Source: Promethearchaeota archaeon
GTDB lineage: Archaea > Asgardarchaeota > Lokiarchaeia > Sigyniarchaeales > SOKP01
Assembly (NCBI GenBank): GCA_030615235.1
Contig: JAUWZR010000078.1
Coordinates: 1 to 10,009 of the forward strand
Length of the DNA: 10,009 bases
Direction of reading: 5' to 3'
A program made the translations under genes and the position numbers. This document shows, one piece after another, positions 1 to 7,300 of this stretch. Position 1 is the first letter of the stretch, and every line of letters starts with the position of its first letter. Under the pieces are notes generated by a model, which saw only the letters and a list, made by a program, of their open reading frames with translations, was not told where the DNA came from and did not search any database.

Positions 1-116
1 TCTTCGTAATATCTTACTGCTTGTGAATCAGATACAGCCAAGTCTCCGATATCTGAATCTCTTCTCATATGAAGTGTATAAATTTTAAGATTTTTAGGGT
101 CCACGCAATTAATCAC
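1..116 (-). CDS. Partial unidentified CDS at left edge (5' end only)
   Basis: An open minus-strand frame enters the window and continues beyond its left edge. From a GTG at 116 it reads VINCVDPKNLKIYTL and goes on through RRDSDIGDLAVSD to the edge without a stop. Later in-frame starts are a GTG at 104 and an ATG at 68; the nearest upstream in-frame stop is TAA at 140-138. The composition looks like a real soluble protein, but I do not recognise the family from about 38 residues. An ATG at 145-143, one base after the stop of the upstream iron-sulfur gene, would be an ideal operon start. It lies in another frame and hits TGA after ten codons, and one extra A in the AAAA run at 136-139 would join the two frames. 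The true start and even the reality of the gene are therefore uncertain. Confidence 0.4.
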   Translation of the reverse strand, partial: MINCVDPKNLKIYTLHMRRDSDIGDLAVSDSQAVRYYE

Positions 117-146
117 TTGAATTTTAATAGAAATATTTTAAGCATC

Positions 147-1097
147 TTATACATTTCCAAATTTGATCTCTACTGCGCCATAAGGACATTTCTCCTTACA
201 TTCTAAGCAAAAATTACATTCACCTTTACCTGTAAAGAAATCAAATTTTTCATCTAATATTCGTATTTGTTTCGGACAGACATCCTCACAAATACCGCAT
301 TCCGATCGTCCTACACACTTAACGGGGTTACGCGCTAGTTTTAAAAAGGAATATTCTGCAACTGCCGAAGAAATCGCTGCAAATGGGCATATGTACCTGC
401 AGTATATTCTTGGATACCAAACTGACAATACAATAATCAATGAGTAAAAAATTAAGACGACATAACCTCCAAATTCGAGAGCACCAAATTGTGCTGGAAG
501 AAAGATATTCTGGACTAAGTAGGGGAAATAAACGAAGATAAATTCCGAAAGCGAAAAAAATCCAATGGGTTGTTGAGCGAAAGTACCTAACTGGGCTTTA
601 AAATCTATGTAAAACAAAATATTTGCGTTTTTTGTAATCCCTAGAGGGAAAATAATGATAATAGTAATAATTAGGAATACATACTTTATGTTTAACAGAG
701 TTTTATGTGTCTTTATCTTAAATTTCCTTTTTTTAGTAGGGATCGCAGCACACACATCTTGAATCGAACCTATAGGACATATCCAGCCGCAAAAGAATCG
801 ATTCGAGAATAATAAAACCAATAATAAAACTGCGATAAGGAAAAAAGGAAAAACTCCTTCTGCAATGGAAAAAAAGATATATTCTAAAATTCCTCCACCT
901 TTAGATAAAGGATTTCTTGGTGAATTTAAAATAGGTAAAACTTTAGTAATTCCTTCTAAACTTAATAAATTAATTGGTAAAATAGCCTCGAGAATTAAGT
1001 AATTGACAATTAAAAAAGCTAAAATCTGAATAATCCTTCGGGTGATTGTAATTGCATTTTCCCTTACTTTTAACTTTTTAAATCTCAAAGATATCAC
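147..1097 (-). CDS. NapH/CcoG-like membrane 4Fe-4S protein (polyferredoxin type)
   Basis: A 316-residue integral membrane protein with two kinds of cysteine cluster. Hydrophobic segments lie near residues 22-40, 78-97, 137-152, 183-200 and 210-228. Two CxxxCP motifs follow membrane segments (C103/C107 in FFCGWICP and C233/C237 in IYCRYICP), the signature of the NapH/MauN/CcoG-related family. The C-terminal part holds a ferredoxin module: one cluster with wider spacing (C261, C267, C270, C274) and one classic CxxCxxCxxxCP cluster (C294, C297, C300, C304). Family members pass electrons between membrane or quinone pools and soluble redox partners; the partner here is unknown. The start is GTG at 1097: an in-frame stop lies about six codons upstream, and the overlapping ATG at 1099 runs straight into TGA. 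No nap or cytochrome oxidase genes are nearby, so NapH proper is unlikely and I give no symbol. The unidentified frame to its left may be cotranscribed. Confidence 0.85.
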   Translation of the reverse strand: MISLRFKKLKVRENAITITRRIIQILAFLIVNYLILEAILPINLLSLEGITKVLPILNSPRNPLSKGGGILEYIFFSIAEGVFPFFLIAVLLLVLLFSNRFFCGWICPIGSIQDVCAAIPTKKRKFKIKTHKTLLNIKYVFLIITIIIIFPLGITKNANILFYIDFKAQLGTFAQQPIGFFSLSEFIFVYFPYLVQNIFLPAQFGALEFGGYVVLIFYSLIIVLSVWYPRIYCRYICPFAAISSAVAEYSFLKLARNPVKCVGRSECGICEDVCPKQIRILDEKFDFFTGKGECNFCLECKEKCPYGAVEIKFGNV

Positions 1098-1220
1098 ATG
1101 TTCAATTTTAAATTAATAAATAATTGCTGGTTAAAAAAATTGATCTTCCTAAATGAGATGCGTGGATTTTCTATTTTCTATAAAAAGATATCTATCAACC
1201 ATAGTTTTTTCTAGTAAATT

Positions 1221-1238
1221 AGAAATTAAAAAAATTAG
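1221..1238 (-). terminator. Possible U-tract terminator of the SRPBCC gene
   Basis: Reading the minus strand, a T7 run (bases 1234-1228) flanked by more A/T starts about 16 bases after the stop codon of the SRPBCC gene. Archaeal RNA polymerase stops at U-rich tracts without needing a hairpin, often helped by FttA. In DNA this AT-rich such runs are common, so the assignment is weak. Confidence 0.25.
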
Positions 1239-1249
1239 TGGAAATCCAT

Positions 1250-1684
1250 TTATGCTTTTTTAATTTTACTAAAAGACTTCTTATATTCTTCTGGGTTTCC
1301 ACCAGAACCGAGATAATCAGCGTATACTTTTAGACTTTTTAAAAATAAGTCTCCAGCCATTTCCATAATGTTTCTTTGATCTTCCAATTCAAATTCAGCC
1401 CATAATGTGACATTCGTAGAAGCACCTTTATCTTCGAAAATATATCCCATTTTTTGCATCGGGCTACCCTCTTGAATGGATGTCATTTTTTCATGGGGTA
1501 TATTTTCTATTTCAGTGTTTGTCACATCTCCGACATTCGTTTTCAGGAAGTATTTTTTAGGTTCAAGCTGTGTACATTCTGTTACAACTATATTCCACCT
1601 TGGCAGGTTCAAGTAATCGTTAAGAATTTCGTATATCTTCTCCACAGGTGAATCTATTTCTATTTTTAATTCGATTGACGGCAT
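1250..1684 (-). CDS. SRPBCC-fold (START/polyketide cyclase-like) small protein
   Basis: A 144-residue soluble protein with the layout of the SRPBCC (Bet v1/START/polyketide cyclase) superfamily. It has an N-terminal beta strand (IELKIEIDSP, residues 4-13), then the typical VEKIYEILNDYLNLPRW segment (14-30) with its conserved tryptophan. Alternating hydrophobic beta strands follow through the middle (about 43-101), then a long amphipathic C-terminal helix (about 103-126) and a lysine-rich tail. These proteins form a helix-grip cavity that binds hydrophobic ligands; many are uncharacterised, and nothing here identifies a ligand or reaction. The ATG at 1684 is preceded by AAGAGTTGATTTT, at best a weak ribosome-binding site. 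A TATA-like box lies about 45 bases upstream, so it is probably transcribed on its own, in the same direction as its neighbours. Confidence 0.7.
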   Translation of the reverse strand: MPSIELKIEIDSPVEKIYEILNDYLNLPRWNIVVTECTQLEPKKYFLKTNVGDVTNTEIENIPHEKMTSIQEGSPMQKMGYIFEDKGASTNVTLWAEFELEDQRNIMEMAGDLFLKSLKVYADYLGSGGNPEEYKKSFSKIKKA

Positions 1685-1723
1685 AAAATCAACTCTTTTG
1701 AAAAATAATTATCATTAGTGTTT

Positions 1724-1735
1724 ACTTATATTTTT
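1724..1735 (-). promoter_or_regulatory. TATA-like promoter of the SRPBCC gene
   Basis: On the minus strand the sequence AAAAATATAAGT fits an archaeal TATA box. Its centre near 1729 predicts a transcript start about 25 bases on, near 1703, giving a leader of about 19 bases before the ATG at 1684. The spacing is good, but the background is very AT-rich and no transcript data are available. Confidence 0.35.
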
Positions 1736-1823
1736 CTAATAATATAAATTAGGACAATTCTATGTGAATTTTTCACGAGTTTATAACAATTAAATATAAA
1801 ATGAAAAAAGTATCTATTAGCTC

Positions 1824-3734
1824 TTATTTTAGGAGTATTGTTTCTCGATTCTTCGGACTTTTAGTTGCCTTCCTTAGCTTTTTGTGAATCATCGTTGATA
1901 AACTCACACATTTGCTCTCTTCGCCGTGATTTGTTATGACAAGCTTAGGTTTGGGTTGAATTCTGCGTAGGAATTGGGATATTTGACTTCTTGACGAGTG
2001 ACCGCTGAATCCCTCTAGCGTGAATACATTTAAGTTTAATCTTACTAGCTGGGTTCTCCCTTTAGCGTTCGTATATTGAATTTCGCGGAAACCACGCTGT
2101 ATTCTCGAGCCCAAAGTGCCGTTCACTTGATAAGATACGAATATTAGAGAGTTGTTTTTGTCTTCTGCGAGTGCTTTTAAATATTGTACCGATGGACCAC
2201 CAATTAACATACCGCTCGTCGCTAGAATTACACAAGGTTCACCCATTATAACATTGTCCCTTTCATCACGAGCTGAGACTGTAGTGAAAAAATCACTAAG
2301 AAATGGATTTTTACCCTGGTGTAATATCTTCTCTCTTAAGTCTAAGCTAAGAAAATCAGGATTTGCAGTGTGTATCGCTGTTGCTTCGGAGATTAGACCG
2401 TCTAGAAAGATGGGAACTTGATCGATGATACCCTTCGATATGAACTCTTCTAATACAATTATTAGCTCTTGAGCTCTTCCTACGGCTAACACAGGGATGA
2501 GCACCTTACCACCTCGCTTAAATGTTGAATTTAAAATTTGCCTAAGTTCATGCTCAGAATCCTGCCTGCTGGGAATCCTATCTTGCGGTCCGCCATAAGT
2601 TGACTCAATAAGTAAACTTTCAACGCGGGGAAACTTTACAGCGGCTTTTTCGAGCAACCGAGTTTTTTGGTACTTCATATCTCCAGTATATACGAAATTA
2701 TACCCTCCTTTTCCGAAGTGGAGGTGAATTAGCGATGATCCTAATATATGCCCGGAATTATGAAGCGTTAATTTTATATCGGGAGCAATGTCAGTGACTT
2801 TTCCCCATGAGAGAGGTATAGTATGGAGTACGGCGCTTTTCACATCTCTCTTCGAGTATGGCATTGGAATTCCCTCTTTTTCACAAATCTGGACGAAATC
2901 CAATTGTAACATCGTTGATAAGTTGCGAGTTGGAAGAGTACAATAGATTGGACCTCTGTATCCATACTTATATAGGTATGGAACCATACCACTGTGATCT
3001 AAATGAGCATGGGAAATAATAACAGCATCTAAATCTCTTAGAGAGAATTCGGGGATATCAAAATTAGGAAATTGATCGTTTTTGTTCCCCACATTCAAAC
3101 CAACATCTAAGAGAATATTGCTATCCCTCGTTTGCATTAAGATACAAGATCTTCCGACTTCTCTAAATCCACCTAACGCAGTTAGTCGTATATCCAATTC
3201 CTTGAACAGAGTAGGTCTGTGGATTCGTTTTCCAATATTTAGGAGTATATCTTTTTGATGTTGTCTTTCTTTGGAAAGCATTTGTCTAATTAAACTAATA
3301 GTTCTTGAAGCAAGAGGAGGAGTTCGGATGGTTCTTGGTTGCCAGAAGGTATTCAATCTAATTTCTTTTAAATTTACACCTTTCTTGCCAATGACTAATC
3401 CTGGTTTTACCGATTCTATAATAACTTCGCCGCGTGTATGATCAAATTCAATGTTTGTAATTTCTGCATCCTCACTAATCAAATTTTTAATATATTCTTC
3501 AGTCTCAGAGGGATCTTTGCGTTCTTCTACATTCCATCGAAATACCACTCTTTTTCGCATAGATTTAGCTAAATCCTTCAGAACATCGGAACTCTCAATT
3601 ATGTCAAGATTTGTATTCTCCGAGTAAACAGCTATTTCAGGACCCTCAAATTCGATTTTTTTTACTTTTATATCGGAAGGAAGATATTGAATAATCTGTT
3701 CTTTAATTCTTTGTAGTTCTGATTCGAAACTCAT
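1824..3734 (-). CDS. fttA: aCPSF1/FttA, KH-domain beta-CASP ribonuclease, transcription termination factor
   Basis: A 636-residue, apparently complete archaeal homologue of CPSF73. The N-terminal part contains KH-type RNA-binding segments, the second with the GKKG loop (GLVIGKKGVNL, residues 112-122). The metallo-beta-lactamase core begins near GGFREVGRS (188-196) and shows zinc motif 2 HAHLDH (H242, H244, D246, H247), motif 3 H329 in NSGHILGSS and motif 4 D352 in YTGDMKY. The beta-CASP motifs are the Glu of LLIEST (A), H579 in FSGHSSR (B) and H603 in TNHGEES (C). All expected metal ligands are present, so an active endo-/exonuclease is expected. In archaea this protein cleaves nascent RNA at U-rich ends and drives transcription termination (Eta-independent FttA/aCPSF1 pathway). 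The length and the C-terminal ETILLK ending are typical of the family. It is divergent from purN across a 366-base AT-rich spacer. The ATG at 3734 is supported by the family's usual N-terminus. Confidence 0.96.
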   Translation of the reverse strand: MSFESELQRIKEQIIQYLPSDIKVKKIEFEGPEIAVYSENTNLDIIESSDVLKDLAKSMRKRVVFRWNVEERKDPSETEEYIKNLISEDAEITNIEFDHTRGEVIIESVKPGLVIGKKGVNLKEIRLNTFWQPRTIRTPPLASRTISLIRQMLSKERQHQKDILLNIGKRIHRPTLFKELDIRLTALGGFREVGRSCILMQTRDSNILLDVGLNVGNKNDQFPNFDIPEFSLRDLDAVIISHAHLDHSGMVPYLYKYGYRGPIYCTLPTRNLSTMLQLDFVQICEKEGIPMPYSKRDVKSAVLHTIPLSWGKVTDIAPDIKLTLHNSGHILGSSLIHLHFGKGGYNFVYTGDMKYQKTRLLEKAAVKFPRVESLLIESTYGGPQDRIPSRQDSEHELRQILNSTFKRGGKVLIPVLAVGRAQELIIVLEEFISKGIIDQVPIFLDGLISEATAIHTANPDFLSLDLREKILHQGKNPFLSDFFTTVSARDERDNVIMGEPCVILATSGMLIGGPSVQYLKALAEDKNNSLIFVSYQVNGTLGSRIQRGFREIQYTNAKGRTQLVRLNLNVFTLEGFSGHSSRSQISQFLRRIQPKPKLVITNHGEESKCVSLSTMIHKKLRKATKSPKNRETILLK

Positions 3735-4100
3735 ATATTTTCAATTCTTTTATATAATTCAATTTATTGATTTTAAAATGTAAAAGCTAATGAATTTTGA
3801 TTTAATTTAGAATTATTTGATATTTATTAGATTGAATTAATTGAATTAACTTAATTACAAACTCCTTTAAAATTATATATGCAGTTATGTTTATTCATTT
3901 AATGATATTTTTGAACAAATAGAATAATTCTTAGATATTGGTACAAATACCAGAGATTAAATTTAATAGTGAATTAATTCTAATTTCTATATATTATATA
4001 AATTAATCAAATAAAAACATTTTCATTATAGATGGTGTTAAATTACCCTTCTATTTATTCAAATGTAAACTTTTTTTAATAATGAGGATTAGAAAAATTT
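3735..4100. other. Divergent AT-rich intergenic region between fttA and purN
   Basis: This 366-base spacer separates the divergent starts of fttA and purN and must hold both promoters. I see no credible gene in it on either strand. TATA-like stretches include TTTATATAA at 3749-3757, which is rather close to the fttA start, TTATATAT near 3873-3880, and TATATATTATATAA near 3988-4001, which could serve purN with a leader of about 78 bases. A perfect tandem pair of the 9-mer TTGAATTAA occurs at 3832-3849, followed by a related TTAATT; it could be an operator or just low-complexity DNA. GAGGA at 4084-4088 lies 12 bases before the purN ATG, somewhat far for a ribosome-binding site. Confidence 0.5.
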
Positions 4101-4736
4101 ATGACAGAATTGAAAATAGGCGCTATTGCTAGTGGTTCGGGTTCTAATTTAGAAGCTATAATTAAAGCCTGTAAAAATGGTATTTTAAAAAAAAAGGCAA
4201 GCGTGGAAATACTTATATGCAACAAAGCGGGTGCATTTTGTATAGAGCGAGCAAAGACTCATAACATTCCCTATGAGCTAATTGAGTCTGATAAGTATCT
4301 TCATCTTCCGAGGGAAGAATATGACAAAAAAATGATAGAGGTGTTTCAAAAGTATAATTGCGAATTAATCGTTTTGGTAGGCTACATGAGATTAGTAAGC
4401 GGAATGTTTATTGAAGCTTTTAACGGTAATGTTATGAATATTCATCCCGCGCTATTACCTTCATTTAAAGGGATGCACGCTCATAGAGATGCGTTAGATT
4501 ATGGAGTCAAAGTTTCGGGATGTACTGTTCATTTCGTTGATGATCAATCGGATCATGGTCCAATAATTATCCAAAAATGCGTTCCTGTTTATGATACTGA
4601 CTCTGAAGATGCTTTAGGATCAAGAGTTTTAGAATGGGAGCATAAAATTTTCCCTAAAGCGATCGAATTATTTTGTAATAAAAGGTTGCATATTAAAGAA
4701 AGACTTGTTATAATAGATGGCGAATTTGAAATATAG
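4101..4736 (+). CDS. purN: Phosphoribosylglycinamide formyltransferase (GAR transformylase 1)
   Basis: A 211-residue PurN. It transfers a formyl group from 10-formyltetrahydrofolate to glycinamide ribonucleotide, the third step of de novo purine synthesis, in the cytoplasm. The N-terminal SGSGSNLEAI (residues 11-20) is the GAR phosphate-binding loop. The catalytic residues of the E. coli enzyme map to N113 and H115 in NIHPALLPSF and to D151 in SDHGPII, all present. GYMRLVS (94-100) and GMHAHRDAL (124-132) are further family motifs, and EHKIFPKAI near residue 180 is the usual C-terminal helix. The length fits the bacterial enzyme (about 212). Other archaea often use the folate-independent PurT or PurP for formyl steps, so this gene implies a folate-type C1 carrier. 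The reading frame crosses an A9 run at 4187-4195 (three lysine codons) without disruption. A structured element begins 18 bases after the stop. Confidence 0.95.
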   Translation: MTELKIGAIASGSGSNLEAIIKACKNGILKKKASVEILICNKAGAFCIERAKTHNIPYELIESDKYLHLPREEYDKKMIEVFQKYNCELIVLVGYMRLVSGMFIEAFNGNVMNIHPALLPSFKGMHAHRDALDYGVKVSGCTVHFVDDQSDHGPIIIQKCVPVYDTDSEDALGSRVLEWEHKIFPKAIELFCNKRLHIKERLVIIDGEFEI

Positions 4737-4754
4737 TTCATCTATATTTATCAT

Positions 4755-4856
4755 GCGGGAAATGAATTCGTTGAAAGCTCTGACCCAACTGAAATTATGG
4801 TGGATTCCATAACTTAATGAAGAAGATCTTGAGTAATGAGAATTTTCATTTCCCGC
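4755..4856 (+). repeat. Long-range inverted repeat, candidate structured RNA or 3'-UTR element
   Basis: GCGGGAAATG at 4755-4764 pairs perfectly with CATTTCCCGC at 4847-4856. The stem can continue with AATTC (4765-4769) against GAATT (4840-4844), leaving a two-base TT bulge, for about 15 base pairs. Inside is a second perfect hairpin, TTATGG/CCATAA, at 4795-4812 with a six-base loop, and a palindromic AAGATCTT at 4823-4830. The segment is visibly richer in G+C than the surrounding spacer, which in an AT-rich archaeon is a common sign of structured RNA. It is not a tRNA: the end pairing resembles an acceptor stem, but there is no GTTCRANYC loop. Clear C/D or H/ACA boxes are not evident. It lies between purN and the predicted EF-2 promoter, so it belongs to a purN 3' end or to its own transcript. 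The strand is assumed. Confidence 0.5.
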
Positions 4857-4908
4857 TCCTAATTTCCTTAAATAACCCTAAAATTTTAATCAAATCACTC
4901 ATGGTAAG

Positions 4909-4918
4909 TAATATATTA
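4909..4918 (+). promoter_or_regulatory. TATA-like promoter of the EF-2 paralogue
   Basis: TAATATATTA centred near 4914, preceded by the purine-containing GGTAAG that could act as a BRE, is 34 bases before the ATG at 4948. A start about 26 bases downstream would leave a leader of only about 8 bases, close to leaderless, which fits the absence of a convincing ribosome-binding site. Confidence 0.4.
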
Positions 4919-4947
4919 TTAACAATTAACAAGAGAAAAAAGTAAAA

Positions 4948-7137
4948 ATGCCTCGTCGGAAGGAGATTTCAGAAATTCTGAATATGATGGAAAAAACCCA
5001 GAATATTAGAAACATAGGATTCGTAGGTCATATCGATCACGGTAAAACAACACTTTCAGATTCACTTTTGAGTGAAGCAGGGTTACTATCGCCTGATTTA
5101 GCTGGCGAAGCTCGTGCTTTAGATTATTTAGAGGAAGAACAAACTCGTGGGATCACGATGAAATCTACTAATATTTCATTATACTACGAAAAATCACTAG
5201 AAGACCATGAACCATTTCTCATAAACCTCGTCGATACGCCTGGACATTTGGATTTCAGTGGGAAAGTGACTCGCGCTCTAAGATTAATAGACGGGGTTGT
5301 AGTAGTTGTTGATGCTGTTGAGGAAATAATAACTCAATCTGAAACGGTTATTAAACAAGCTCTACAGGAAGGTGTGAAACCAGTACTTTATATTAATAAA
5401 GTAGATCGCCTCATCCGAGAGTTGAAGCTAACAGATGAACAAATAAGAAAAAAATATACAAGGATTATTAAAGATTTTAATACTCTTATTAAAAGATACG
5501 CAGATAAACCCTTTAAAAAAGAGTGGCAAGTATCTCCTGCCGATGGAAATGTTGCATTCGGCTCAGCGCTCCACAAATGGGGTTTTACATTAAGTATTTT
5601 AGAAAATAACGAGGTAAAATTTTCTGATATTAGAACTCGTTATCAGAAAGAAACTTACACAAAAGAGAGTTATGCTGATTTAGCAGTTTATTTTCCAATA
5701 CATAACGCTATATTAGAAATGGTAGTTGACCATCTCCCCAATCCTAAAGAAGCGCAAACTTACAGAATTGGAAAGATCTGGGAGGGAGATTTAGAGTCGG
5801 ATATTGGAAAAGCTATGATAAATTGTGATCCTGAAGGACCTACAATTATTTGTTTAAGCAAGGTACAAGTAGATAAACACACTTTAATAGGGACGGGCAG
5901 AATTTTTTCCGGAATGTGCTCGATGAAAGATGAAGTTTTCTTGGTAAGAGAAAACAATTATGATACAATCCGAAGGACAGCTCTCTTTATGGGACAAAGA
6001 AGAGAACAAGTTGAACAAATACCTGTTGGTAACATTGTAGCAGTTGAAGGATTAAAGCGATTACAAAGCGGTGAAACACTAATCGACAAAGACTTTGCCA
6101 GTATAATGGTTCCGTTTGAAGATGTTAAATACGTATCTACTCCTGTAGTAACCGTCTCAATCGAGCCGGAGTATTTACGAGAACTTGACAGAATGAAGGA
6201 ACTAATTGAAAACTTATTAATAGAAGACCCAAACCTTAAATTTGAAATTAACGAGGAAAACGGCGAATTCTTGCTTTCGGGAGTTGGACCGCTACATCTT
6301 GAAGTCACAGCAAATGAAATAGAAAAACGAGGTATTAATGTTTCTATTTCGGAACCACGTGCTGTGTTCAAAGAATCTTGTAAGTATGATTCTTCACTTG
6401 TCTCCGTAAAATCGCAAAATAGCAGGAATTCTCTTCAACTTAAAATTGAAAGAATAAAGGACAAGACTTCAAGGTTTTTACAAACTCATGATTTAGCAGT
6501 AATTAAACCTAAGGCGAGATTGAAAGAACTATTTGAGGAACATACAGAATTAACATTAGAGGAAATTCAAAACTTCTGGGGGCATTTTGAAAATAACAAC
6601 CTACTTTTTTATAAAATGGATGAATATCTTACCCCCATTTATAAAGAAACTATAGAAGAAATCGTAGGTAAGATTATTTCAACCGGGTTTTTATGTGGTG
6701 AAAAAATTACTGGAATTAAAATTAAAATTAAAGAATTATCCATCGCTGAACTTAACGAAGAAAACGCTTATACGGAATTATCCACGCTGTTCTACGATGC
6801 CATCAAAAAGGCTTTAAATCAAGCTGAACTAATCCTTCTTGAGCCGATATATCACACAATTATTCAATTACCCCCCGATTATATAAAAAACACGCTTTCG
6901 TTACTTTCGAAGTATTCCGCGAAAATAAAGAATGTAAATCAAGAAAAGGATTATCAGGCTATTATTGAGATTTTAATCCCAGTAAGGAATTCGATAAAGT
7001 TTGCTGAAGATATTCGATCGTCTACTTCAGGAAAAGCATTTTGGCAAAATGAGTTTTATGCTTTCATGGAGGTTCCTAATCACGAATTTAAACAAATTGT
7101 AAATGATCTACGCTTTTTAAAAGGTATATCTTGGTAA
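4948..7137 (+). CDS. EF-2-family translation GTPase lacking the diphthamide loop (EF-2 paralogue)
   Basis: A 729-residue protein with the full archaeal EF-2 domain order. The G domain has intact motifs: GHIDHGKT (27-34), RGITMKS (67-73), DTPGH (96-100, with catalytic H100) and NKVD (150-153). Domain II/III landmarks follow, such as AMINCDPEGP and FLLSGVGPLHLEV, and the C-terminal domain ends with RSSTSGKAFW. Canonical EF-2 translocates tRNA and mRNA on the ribosome and bears diphthamide on a His in a conserved HxxxxHRGxxQ loop at the tip of domain IV. Counting back without gaps from the shared LLEPI (630-634), that loop falls at residues 600-610, reading AELNEENAYTE: no His, no HRG, and Glu at the modified position. 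The neighbouring domain IV loop, normally PNKHN, is QNSRN. This is probably the diverged EF-2 paralogue reported from several Asgard archaea, so I withhold the symbol fusA/aef2. GTPase and ribosome binding are likely; a role in ordinary translocation is unproven. Confidence 0.9.
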   Translation: MPRRKEISEILNMMEKTQNIRNIGFVGHIDHGKTTLSDSLLSEAGLLSPDLAGEARALDYLEEEQTRGITMKSTNISLYYEKSLEDHEPFLINLVDTPGHLDFSGKVTRALRLIDGVVVVVDAVEEIITQSETVIKQALQEGVKPVLYINKVDRLIRELKLTDEQIRKKYTRIIKDFNTLIKRYADKPFKKEWQVSPADGNVAFGSALHKWGFTLSILENNEVKFSDIRTRYQKETYTKESYADLAVYFPIHNAILEMVVDHLPNPKEAQTYRIGKIWEGDLESDIGKAMINCDPEGPTIICLSKVQVDKHTLIGTGRIFSGMCSMKDEVFLVRENNYDTIRRTALFMGQRREQVEQIPVGNIVAVEGLKRLQSGETLIDKDFASIMVPFEDVKYVSTPVVTVSIEPEYLRELDRMKELIENLLIEDPNLKFEINEENGEFLLSGVGPLHLEVTANEIEKRGINVSISEPRAVFKESCKYDSSLVSVKSQNSRNSLQLKIERIKDKTSRFLQTHDLAVIKPKARLKELFEEHTELTLEEIQNFWGHFENNNLLFYKMDEYLTPIYKETIEEIVGKIISTGFLCGEKITGIKIKIKELSIAELNEENAYTELSTLFYDAIKKALNQAELILLEPIYHTIIQLPPDYIKNTLSLLSKYSAKIKNVNQEKDYQAIIEILIPVRNSIKFAEDIRSSTSGKAFWQNEFYAFMEVPNHEFKQIVNDLRFLKGISW

Positions 7138-7175
7138 GAATTGATGTGAGGCTATTCTTTTAGTATTTACTACAC

Positions 7176-7202
7176 AAATTATTATAAAAATTATAATAAT
7201 TT
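7176..7202 (+). repeat. Perfect 12-bp AT-only inverted repeat downstream of the EF-2 paralogue
   Basis: AAATTATTATAA (7176-7187), a three-base AAA spacer, and TTATAATAATTT (7191-7202) form an exact 12-base-pair inverted repeat starting 38 bases after the EF-2 stop codon. As RNA this is a weak all-AU hairpin; as DNA it could be a protein-binding dyad. Its position suggests a role at the 3' end of the EF-2 transcript. Confidence 0.5.
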
Positions 7203-7283
7203 TGGCTTATACAATATCATTGTTCAATTTTTTTAACTTAGAATTGAATTTTGTACAATTAAAATCTTTATTTGATAAAAAAG

Positions 7284-7300
7284 TTTTTTTTTTTTTCATA
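7284..7300 (+). terminator. Oligo-T terminator (T13) after the EF-2 paralogue
   Basis: A run of 13 T at 7284-7296 is followed by further T-rich segments up to about 7318. Archaeal RNA polymerase terminates at such U tracts, and aCPSF1/FttA (encoded in this window) acts on U-rich 3' ends. It lies about 147 bases after the EF-2 stop and before the PAS sensor gene, so it would separate the two transcription units. Confidence 0.5.

Noticed and set aside
1454..2421. Plus-strand open frames inside the SRPBCC gene (1454-1651) and fttA (2152-2421)
   Set aside because: Both are opposite well-supported genes and have no recognisable motif or start context of their own.
3735..4100. Origin of replication or CRISPR leader in the long AT-rich spacer
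   Set aside because: No origin-recognition-box repeats, Cdc6/Orc gene or spaced repeats are present; the region is explained as a divergent promoter.
4755..4860. tRNA gene suggested by the GCGGGAA/TTCCCGC acceptor-like stem
   Set aside because: No T-loop consensus, D-arm or plausible anticodon arm fits, and the pairing continues past seven base pairs without the usual two-base gap.
5388..6371. Minus-strand open frames inside the EF-2 paralogue (62, 65 and 137 codons)
   Set aside because: They lie antisense to a clear EF-2-family gene with conserved motifs; their low-complexity Ser/Ile/Leu composition is typical of antisense shadows.
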